A program made the translations under genes and the position numbers. This document shows, piece after piece, positions 40,789-46,246 of a DNA stretch of 46,246 bases. The notes below the pieces were generated by a model. That model was not told where the DNA came from, searched no databases, and saw only the letters and a program-made list of their open reading frames with translations. Every line of letters begins with the position of its first letter. The stretch's first letter is position 1. This DNA comes from Actinomycetota bacterium (GTDB taxonomy: Bacteria; Actinomycetota; Acidimicrobiia; Acidimicrobiales; Ilumatobacteraceae). The stretch is from positions 1 to 46,246 of the forward strand of contig WLHL01000010.1 in assembly GCA_009702755.1 (NCBI GenBank), in the 5' to 3' direction.

Positions 40789-41873
40789 GTCTGGTCCTCA
40801 ATTTTTGGTTGCGTGTGACCGCTCTGTTCTCGGGCTTCGGAGAACAATTCCGCGCAATGAACAAGTGGCAGCGTTACTCGGCATATGGCCTCGGCGTTGT
40901 TGCTCTATACCTCTTGCCCTATTGGCCTGATGTTCCTGTCTTAGGTCAGATCGTCAATACACCTGGTTCGCAGTTTGAAACTGTGCTGAATGATCAAGTC
41001 GTCATTTTTGTTCTGATTGCATTAGGTCTCAACGTTGTTGTTGGAATCGCCGGCTTGTTGGACCTCGGCTATGTCGGTTTCTATGCAGTCGGTGCGTACG
41101 TCACGGCCATCTTGACAAGTGCACATGGAAATCTTCCGTGGCTGTTGGCTTTGCCTATCGCAGTGGTGATTTCGATGTTGTTCGGGCTCATTCTTGGAAC
41201 ACCGACTTTGCGTTTACGCGGTGACTACTTGGCAATTGTGACTTTAGGTTTCGGTGAAATCATTCGTCTCACCGCTAAGAACATGGACTGGCTTGGTGCA
41301 AGTCGCGGCATCAGCAACATCAAGAAGCCACCATCAATGTTCGGATTGAAGTTCGGCGTGTTGGATGCAAAGCCGTACTTCTACCTCGGTCTCACGATGG
41401 TTTTCATTGTGATCTTCATCTTGCATCGTTTGGAGTATTCCCGCGTCGGTCGTGCATGGGTGGCCATCCGTGAAGATGAAGACGCTGCAGAGCTCATGGG
41501 CGTGAATACCTTCAAGTTCAAACTGTGGGCATTCACCATTGGTGCAGGCATCGGCGGACTTGCGGGTGTTCACTATGCAGGCAAGGTGGGGTTCATCAAC
41601 CCCGACAACTTCCCACTGCAACTTTCGATTCTGTTCCTCGCTGCCGTTGTCCTTGGTGGTTCAGGGAACATGTACGGCGCCATCCTCGGCGGAATACTTG
41701 TTGCGTACATGCCAGAGCGTTTACGCAACTTCTCTGACAAACGAATTTTGGTGTTCGGCATCGTTCTTGTTCTGATGATGGTGTTCCGCCCCGAAGGTAT
41801 TTTGCCAAAGCGAGTGGGAAATGAGCACAAGAAGCGAAGAGCTAGGTCCCAAGAAGGGGAGGTGGCCTCGTGA
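40785..41873 (+). CDS. livM: Branched-chain amino acid ABC transporter permease LivM
   Basis: 362-residue second permease. An N-terminal soluble stretch and one span precede the conserved LivM core: ALGLNVVVGIAGLLDLGYVGFYAVGAY, the GDYLAIVTLGFGEIIR segment, the SRVGRAWVAIREDEDAAELMGVN coupling loop and the GGSGNMYGAILGG segment. The C-terminus is basic (HKKRRARSQEG). ATG 40785 overlaps the livH stop, and the livM stop overlaps the livG GTG start, so livHMGF is one translationally coupled unit. Confidence 0.92.
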   Translation: MSLVLNFWLRVTALFSGFGEQFRAMNKWQRYSAYGLGVVALYLLPYWPDVPVLGQIVNTPGSQFETVLNDQVVIFVLIALGLNVVVGIAGLLDLGYVGFYAVGAYVTAILTSAHGNLPWLLALPIAVVISMLFGLILGTPTLRLRGDYLAIVTLGFGEIIRLTAKNMDWLGASRGISNIKKPPSMFGLKFGVLDAKPYFYLGLTMVFIVIFILHRLEYSRVGRAWVAIREDEDAAELMGVNTFKFKLWAFTIGAGIGGLAGVHYAGKVGFINPDNFPLQLSILFLAAVVLGGSGNMYGAILGGILVAYMPERLRNFSDKRILVFGIVLVLMMVFRPEGILPKRVGNEHKKRRARSQEGEVAS

Positions 41874-42646
41874 GTGAAGTACTCCTTGATTTCAACAATG
41901 TGACGATGCAATTTGGCGGTGTCACAGCGTTGAATGAAGTCAGCTTGCAGATTAAGCAGGGCGAGATCCTTGGCCTCATCGGGCCCAATGGCGCCGGCAA
42001 GACAACATGTTTCAACGTCATGACTGGTGTGTATGCACCAACACTGGGCACTGTTTCTTTCGAAGGAAAGAACCTCGCAAAGTTGAAGCGTTTTGAAATC
42101 ACCAAGGTCGGAATTGCACGTACGTTCCAGAACATTCGTTTGTTCTCAGAAATGACAGCACTCGAGAATGTGATGGTGGGAGCTGACGCACGCAAGAAGG
42201 CGTCGGTCGGTGGAGCAATTCTGCGCACATCCCGTCAGCGGCACGAAGAGAAAGAATCACGTGAGCGTTCCATGGAACTTCTTCAGTTCATGGGTATCTC
42301 TGACCGTGCTGAAACTGCCGCGCGCAATCTTCCGTACGGCTATCAACGCCGACTTGAGATTGCTCGCGCATTAGCAACAGAACCAAAACTTCTGTGCCTC
42401 GACGAACCAGCAGCCGGGTTCAACCCAGCTGAAAAGGAAGAACTCAATGAGTTGATTCTGAAGATTCGTGAGCAGGGCTACACGGTGCTGTTGATTGAAC
42501 ACGACATGAATGTTGTGATGAAGGTCAGTGACCGTGTTGCAGTATTGGACTTTGGTCAAAAGATTGCTGATGGCTTGCCCGCGGATGTTCGAAACAATCC
42601 TGCAGTGATTGCTGCGTACCTAGGAGTTGAAGACAATGCTTCTTGA
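41870..42646 (+). CDS. livG: Branched-chain amino acid ABC transporter ATPase LivG
   Basis: 258-residue ABC ATPase: Walker A GPNGAGKTT near 37-45, Q-loop within ARTFQNIRLFSEM, the LivG-type signature region LPYGYQRRLEIARAL in place of LSGGQ, Walker B LLCLDEPAAGFNP and the switch His in LLIEHDMNVVM. It powers LivHM. The start is GTG 41870, overlapping the livM stop (GTGA), with GGGGAGG eight bases upstream. Its end overlaps livF by 11 bases. Confidence 0.93.
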   Translation: MSEVLLDFNNVTMQFGGVTALNEVSLQIKQGEILGLIGPNGAGKTTCFNVMTGVYAPTLGTVSFEGKNLAKLKRFEITKVGIARTFQNIRLFSEMTALENVMVGADARKKASVGGAILRTSRQRHEEKESRERSMELLQFMGISDRAETAARNLPYGYQRRLEIARALATEPKLLCLDEPAAGFNPAEKEELNELILKIREQGYTVLLIEHDMNVVMKVSDRVAVLDFGQKIADGLPADVRNNPAVIAAYLGVEDNAS

Positions 42647-43346
42647 AGTCAATGATCTTCATGTGTTCTATGGTCGCATTGAGGCCATCAAGGGAATCTC
42701 TTTCACTGTGGGTGAGGGCGAAATCGTCACTCTGATTGGTGCTAACGGCGCTGGCAAGACAACAACGATGCGCACCATCTCGGGTGTTCGTACAGTTGCA
42801 CAAGGTTCCATCAAGTTCGAAGGGCAAGACATCACCAAGATGGCTCCACACGATCGTGTGAAGCTGGGCATCTGTCAGGCGCCGGAAGGCCGCGGCATTT
42901 TCCCCGGAATGACTGTGCGTGAGAACCTTGACATGGGCACATATGTCCGAGGCGGAAATGCCGCAGAAAAAGCAGCAGACCTTGAGCATGTCTTTCATCT
43001 TTTCCCACGTTTGCAGGAACGCATCACTCAGCTCGGTGGCACCTTGTCGGGCGGCGAGCAGCAAATGTTGGCAATCGGCCGTGCCCTGATGAGTCGGCCA
43101 CGCTTGCTTCTGCTTGACGAGCCTTCAATGGGGTTGGCGCCAATGTTGATTGCGCAAATCTTTGAAATCATTAAGCAGATCAACTCTGAGGGAATCTCAG
43201 TTTTGCTGGTGGAGCAAAATGCAACGCAAGCACTGCGTACTGCACGTCGTGGATACGTTCTCGAAACCGGTCATGTGGTGAAGGAAGGCAGTGGTCAACT
43301 CTTGCTTGATGATCCTGCTGTTCGTGCCGCATATCTCGGCGGCTGA
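42636..43346 (+). CDS. livF: Branched-chain amino acid ABC transporter ATPase LivF
   Basis: 236-residue ABC ATPase: Walker A GANGAGKTT near 36-44, the LivF-type Q-loop CQAPEGRGIFPGMTV, signature LSGGEQQMLAIGRAL, Walker B LLLLDEPSMGLAP and the switch Q in LLVEQN, typical of LivF. Together with LivG it forms the ATPase pair. ATG 42636 is preferred over the in-frame TTG 42627 because AGGAG lies nine bases upstream. It is the last gene of the liv operon, ten bases before the convergent padR stop. Confidence 0.93.
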   Translation: MLLEVNDLHVFYGRIEAIKGISFTVGEGEIVTLIGANGAGKTTTMRTISGVRTVAQGSIKFEGQDITKMAPHDRVKLGICQAPEGRGIFPGMTVRENLDMGTYVRGGNAAEKAADLEHVFHLFPRLQERITQLGGTLSGGEQQMLAIGRALMSRPRLLLLDEPSMGLAPMLIAQIFEIIKQINSEGISVLLVEQNATQALRTARRGYVLETGHVVKEGSGQLLLDDPAVRAAYLGG

Positions 43347-43356
43347 TCTTTCGCTG

Positions 43357-43863
43357 TTATAGAGACTTCTCAAGTCTCGTCAAGAATCGTTTGACGGCTG
43401 ATGCGCTCTCGCGTCGCCACATATCGACGGGTGTCTGCGCTGGGGATGATTCAATTGCGCGCAACAGGGGAGCAAAGGCTTCGTGTTGAGCGCTAAGGAA
43501 TGACTGTGCGGGTAGACCTGCACGGTCACGCAGCATCATCTTCACGACTAGTTCTGTTCGTACATCACGAAGGTGCTCGACCGGCTGGTTGAGCCAGGCT
43601 GTGATGTGGGACTTGCCCTTTGCCGTGGGGGAGATAATGACTTTGTCGGCACCCCCGCCATCTTTTGGCTGTGCCCGCTTCACAAGTCCATCGGCTTCGA
43701 GGGTGTCGATCGCTCGGTACACAAGTTGCCGCGAGAGCGTCCAAGCTCGGCCAATCTCACCACGTGGTGCTAGTTCCTCGTGGAGAGCCCATCCATGACG
43801 CGGTTGCAACACAATCAGCGCGAGAACGACGTCTCGTGCAAGTTGAGCGTCCTGCTTGGCCAT
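43357..43863 (-). CDS. PadR family transcriptional regulator
   Basis: 168 residues. The N-terminal winged helix-turn-helix is of PadR type (LIVLQPRHGWALHEEL, then LSRQLVYRAIDTLEADGLVKR, then DKVIISPTAKGK). The C-terminal helical part (VRTELVVKMMLRDRAG onward) forms the dimer interface of the longer PadR/VirR-like subgroup. PadR proteins are usually ligand-responsive repressors that often control a divergent transporter and themselves. This one is divergent from modABC, and the 55-base gap holds a 7+7 bp palindrome, so it is the natural candidate regulator of molybdate uptake. A TAGTTT box lies six bases before ATG 43863 (leaderless). Confidence 0.88.
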   Translation of the reverse strand: MAKQDAQLARDVVLALIVLQPRHGWALHEELAPRGEIGRAWTLSRQLVYRAIDTLEADGLVKRAQPKDGGGADKVIISPTAKGKSHITAWLNQPVEHLRDVRTELVVKMMLRDRAGLPAQSFLSAQHEAFAPLLRAIESSPAQTPVDMWRRESASAVKRFLTRLEKSL

Positions 43864-43869
43864 GGGCTC

Positions 43870-43875
43870 AAACTA
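43870..43875 (-). promoter_or_regulatory. -10 box (TAGTTT) for leaderless padR
   Basis: TAGTTT on the minus strand, six bases (GAGCCC), then ATG 43863. Its -35 region would fall on the palindrome at 43890-43908. Confidence 0.55.
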
Positions 43876-43889
43876 GCAGCGATTGGGAA

Positions 43890-43908
43890 GTAGTCACATT
43901 TTGACTAC
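43890..43908. promoter_or_regulatory. Palindromic operator between padR and modA
   Basis: GTAGTCA-CATTT-TGACTAC: 7-bp perfect arms with a 5-bp spacer. It overlaps the first three bases of the modA TACCAT box and the expected -35 region of padR, so a bound dimer could shut both promoters. PadR is the likely binder by proximity (inference). Confidence 0.65.
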
Positions 43909-43911
43909 CAT
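43906..43911 (+). promoter_or_regulatory. -10 box (TACCAT) for modA
   Basis: TACCAT, then seven bases (GCACGCT) and GTG 43919. It shares bases with the right arm of the palindrome. Confidence 0.5.
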
Positions 43912-43918
43912 GCACGCT

Positions 43919-44713
43919 GTGAAAGTGAAGCGAGTCTGTGTTACGGCTGTTGTAGCCCTTTCTCTCACGGCATGTGGGGAAAGCTCCACAGACTCAGCAG
44001 ACGATTGCAGCGTGGAGATCTTCGCCGCCAGCTCCTTATCGTCAGCATTGACGGCGATGACAGATGAATTACGTACTGAGTCGGGGTGCGACATCACGTA
44101 CAAGTTTGGGTCGTCCGGAAGCCTTGCGGCCACTATCGAGGCAGGAGCAACCCCCGACTTGTTCCTCTCCTCAGGCACTACTTCAGTTACTGCATCTGGT
44201 CTTGATGTGAAGACTTCGCGCGCCATCGTGGAGAGCAGTTTGGCAATCATCACAAGCAAGGGCAGTGTCGCATCCCGAGAAGTCATCGCAGTCGATGATC
44301 TTCTTGAAAAGAAGTGGAAACTCGGGCTGTGTGCAACTACTGCGCCATGTGGTGAATTGGCAGATGAAGTATTGACGAACGCTGGTGATGTATTGGGCAA
44401 CACGTTCGATTTTGGTCGTAATGCATTGGCAGACACCGAAGCAATCAACGCCTCTGATCTCTTGACAAAGGTAGAGATGGGCGAACTTGATGTTGTTCTC
44501 AGCTACGCAAGTTCCTGCGCAGACAACTCAGACCTCACATGCACCGTGATTCCTGCTGAGTTGGACGGACGTCGACTTGGCGAGAAGAGCACCTACTTCG
44601 TGACGCCAATCAATGGTTCTTCACAGGTCACGAGATTGCTGACATTTATGACATCGGCGAAGTTCTCCGAGCGACTGGTGACTGATTTTGGATTCGAAGC
44701 ATTGGTGAAGTGA
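43919..44713 (+). CDS. modA: Molybdate ABC transporter substrate-binding lipoprotein ModA
   Basis: 264 residues. The signal is a textbook lipobox (L16-T17-A18-C19) after a basic N-terminus. The mature part begins with the ModA pattern: EIFAASSLSSALTAM, then YKFGSSGSLAATIEAGATPDLFLSS, with the Ser residues that bind the oxyanion, and later CGELADEVL and VVLSYASSC. It captures molybdate (tungstate possible). I prefer GTG 43919 over the in-frame ATG 43910 and longer frames because it gives a standard-length signal peptide and lies seven bases after TACCAT. ATG 43910 overlaps the -10 box itself. It leads modABC; its stop overlaps modB. Confidence 0.88.
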   Translation: MKVKRVCVTAVVALSLTACGESSTDSADDCSVEIFAASSLSSALTAMTDELRTESGCDITYKFGSSGSLAATIEAGATPDLFLSSGTTSVTASGLDVKTSRAIVESSLAIITSKGSVASREVIAVDDLLEKKWKLGLCATTAPCGELADEVLTNAGDVLGNTFDFGRNALADTEAINASDLLTKVEMGELDVVLSYASSCADNSDLTCTVIPAELDGRRLGEKSTYFVTPINGSSQVTRLLTFMTSAKFSERLVTDFGFEALVK

Positions 44714-45495
44714 TGAGGCGCACTGCAAAAAGTCTCATAGCAATTGCAGTTCTTGCAGTAGCCGTTGTTGCCATTCCCATCATCGGTCTCTTTGTTCGTG
44801 TTCCGTGGACCCGCATGAGTGAACTGTGGTCGAACGACACTGCGTCCGCTGCTCTCCGCATCACGTTGCAGACATCTCTGGTTGCGACTGCATTATGTGT
44901 TCTGCTGGGCGTGCCGTTGGCATGGGCGATGTCCAACGCATCCGACAAAGTTCGTACTCTCGCGCGTGCTTTAGTCACGGTGCCTGTCGTTCTCCCGCCC
45001 GTTGTGGGTGGCATCGCACTGTTGTCAGCTCTGGGTAGAAAAGGCGTCTTTGGTGGGTTCCTTTCATCGCTTGGAATCTCTTTGCCGTTCACACAAACTG
45101 CTGTCGTGTTGTCTCAGTTGTTTGTAGCAATGCCGTTTCTTGTGCTGGCTGTAGAAAGTCAATTCCGCACAATGGATCGTGGCGTGATTGATGCGGCGCG
45201 CGTCATGGGCTTTGGTCCATTCCGCACATTCACCCATGTCGTTCTTCCGATGACAAAAGGATCAGTGATTGCAGGTGCAATTCTTGCCTGGGCTCGTGCA
45301 GTGGGCGAGTTCGGTGCGTCAATCACGTTCGCCGGAAGTTTGAAAGCCAAAACGCAAACTCTTCCCATGGCTGTGTATGAGTTGTTAGAGCGCGACTGGG
45401 AACTAGCGATGGGTCTTTCTGTCGTCATGGTTATTTTCGCTATTGGTGTAATTTTTGGATTGCGCTCGCAACTGCTGAACTCAGGTAACGCATGA
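44713..45495 (+). CDS. modB: Molybdate ABC transporter permease ModB
   Basis: 260-residue inner-membrane permease with about six spans. The binding-protein-dependent permease (EAA) loop is DAARVMGFGPFRTFTHVVLPM near 158, followed by the ModB hallmark AWARAVGEFGASITFAG. It forms the channel for molybdate with ModC as ATPase. ATG 44713 overlaps the modA stop by one base; the GTG codon just before it, at 44710, is an alternative. Its stop overlaps modC by four bases (ATGA). Confidence 0.9.
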   Translation: MRRTAKSLIAIAVLAVAVVAIPIIGLFVRVPWTRMSELWSNDTASAALRITLQTSLVATALCVLLGVPLAWAMSNASDKVRTLARALVTVPVVLPPVVGGIALLSALGRKGVFGGFLSSLGISLPFTQTAVVLSQLFVAMPFLVLAVESQFRTMDRGVIDAARVMGFGPFRTFTHVVLPMTKGSVIAGAILAWARAVGEFGASITFAGSLKAKTQTLPMAVYELLERDWELAMGLSVVMVIFAIGVIFGLRSQLLNSGNA

Positions 45496-46127
45496 GTTTG
45501 ATCATTCAAGGACGAATCCAAAGGGGAGAGTGCGCCTTTGATCTTCAGGAGGAGTTCTCTCCTGGAGAAGTTGTTGCTGTTGTCGGCCCCAATGGTTCAG
45601 GAAAGAGCACTCTTCTCTCGGTAGTTGCCGGGCTACTGCGCCTTGCAGAAGGATCGATGAGCCTGAACGGGCGCTGTCTTGATTCATCGAAAGACAACGT
45701 GTACGTAGAGCCGGAGCATCGAGATATTGGGATGATGTTTCAGTCGCTGCATCTTGTCGGCCAGATGACTGTCGTTGACAACATTGCGTTGGCGTTGCGA
45801 GCTCGAGGTGCTTCACGAAGTGAGGCACGAGCCGCTGCTCGGGAGCAACTGGTTGCAGTCGGCGCATCGCATCTTGCGGAGCGAAAAGCATCCGAACTCT
45901 CCGGTGGTGAGGCGCAACGAGTGGCCCTGGCCCGTGCCATCGCCACCAACCCATCAGTTCTCTTGCTCGACGAACCGCTATCAGCCATTGATGCCGCCTC
46001 AAAGGAGCCACTACGGGCAGTCTTGGCGGCTGTTTTACAGGAGTTCAAAGGAATCACCCTTCTGGTTTCCCACGACTCAGCCGATGTCTCCACATTAGCC
46101 AGTCGCTCCATCTCCCTCGGTGGGTGA
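45492..46127 (+). CDS. modC: Molybdate ABC transporter ATPase ModC, short form
   Basis: 211-residue ABC ATPase: Walker A GPNGSGKST near 33-41, Q-loop MMFQSLHL, signature LSGGEAQRVALARA, Walker B LLLDEPLSAID and switch His in LLVSHDSADV. Typical ModC proteins have about 350 residues because of a C-terminal TOBE/MOP regulatory domain; this one ends directly after the nucleotide-binding domain (SISLGG) at a clean TGA. It therefore lacks the molybdate-sensing domain that can inhibit transport when molybdate is plentiful. The assignment as modC rests on operon position with modAB. Confidence 0.85.
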   Translation: MSLIIQGRIQRGECAFDLQEEFSPGEVVAVVGPNGSGKSTLLSVVAGLLRLAEGSMSLNGRCLDSSKDNVYVEPEHRDIGMMFQSLHLVGQMTVVDNIALALRARGASRSEARAAAREQLVAVGASHLAERKASELSGGEAQRVALARAIATNPSVLLLDEPLSAIDAASKEPLRAVLAAVLQEFKGITLLVSHDSADVSTLASRSISLGG

Positions 46128-46144
46128 ATCCGACTGGTGACAGA

Positions 46145-46166
46145 AGGTAGAAAAATTCGGCTACCT
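46145..46166. other. Hairpin after modC
   Basis: AGGTAG (46145-46150) pairs with CTACCT (46161-46166) across a 10-base AT-rich loop, 18 bases after the modC stop. A TGTTTACC tail follows, so it may be a weak terminator or belong to the control region of a gene beyond the window. No gene is visible in 46128-46246. Confidence 0.25.
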
Positions 46167-46246
46167 GTTTACCTTCCGTTCACCTTGCCGTTTATTGGGG
46201 TACAGGTACTACTGAAAGTCTTTCTCAGTGCAAACCTTGGACACCC

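Noticed and set aside
43910-43918. ATG 43910 as the modA start
   Set aside because: It overlaps the probable -10 box; GTG 43919 gives a standard lipoprotein signal and the expected spacing.
1-46246. tRNA, rRNA, insertion sequences, integrase genes, attachment sites or long direct repeats
   Set aside because: None recognised by reading both strands; a dedicated tRNA or repeat search could not be run.

Overview
The window reads as chromosomal DNA of a moderate-GC actinobacterium. I infer an aquatic Acidimicrobiia-type lineage (Ilumatobacter-like). The grounds are an F420-type luciferase-like enzyme, a TIGR03086/DinB protein of the mycothiol-enzyme type, many SDR, acyl-CoA and Baeyer-Villiger monooxygenase genes, a complete Liv transporter, and frequent leaderless starts. 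The taxonomic call is inference only. I see no rRNA, tRNA, insertion sequence, phage gene or CRISPR array.

Layout. (1) 1-3160: tail of an upstream gene, then a tight rightward operon of a degenerate SDR, an HsaA-type flavin monooxygenase/acyl-CoA dehydrogenase homologue and an FAD aromatic-ring-type hydroxylase. (2) 3153-7078: leftward MFS exporter plus a ferric-reductase-like flavocytochrome, a small zinc-ribbon protein, a TIGR03086 protein and a DUF1330 protein. (3) 7233-14589: rightward catabolic block with a Baeyer-Villiger monooxygenase, SCP2-type thiolase, carotenoid-cleavage-type oxygenase, SRPBCC protein, crotonase, a 44-residue membrane peptide and an MFS transporter. (4) 14598-20824: D-aminoacylase-type amidohydrolase, EthA-type monooxygenase, Fe-S PD-(D/E)XK nuclease, SDR with its own operator, and an unrecognised coiled-coil membrane-anchored protein. 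(5) 20828-29088: GH38 alpha-mannosidase, SdsA-type alkylsulfatase, acyl-CoA dehydrogenase, F420-type oxidoreductase and the tRNA-hydroxylating rhodanese TrhO. (6) 29110-36313: lipoprotein with a protease-like triad, TauE/SafE permease, SDR coupled to an orphan CoxL-type molybdenum hydroxylase subunit, MFS and Nudix genes. (7) 36364-38327: kynurenine formamidase-like hydrolase and kynureninase. (8) 38408-43346: livK-terminator-livHMGF. (9) 43357-46127: PadR regulator divergent from modABC.

The most striking signal is not a gene family. Many solitary or operon-leading genes have a TANNNT box exactly 6 (sometimes 7) bases before the start codon and no Shine-Dalgarno sequence, as expected for leaderless mRNAs. 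The rule resolves several starts, points to a short membrane-peptide gene at 13223, and places the trhO start on an ATC codon at 29088, where homology demands about 52 residues upstream of the first ATG. A second signal is a 7+7 bp perfect palindrome in the 55-bp padR-modA intergenic region. It overlaps the modA -10 box and the padR -35 region, which suggests a PadR-controlled molybdate uptake operon. The window also encodes an apparent molybdenum enzyme subunit without its usual partners.

Functionally the region looks like a scavenger's toolkit: it oxidises ketones, terpenoid- or apocarotenoid-like compounds, alkyl sulfates, sugars and tryptophan products, and takes up amino acids and molybdate. 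Substrates of most oxidative enzymes cannot be fixed from sequence alone.
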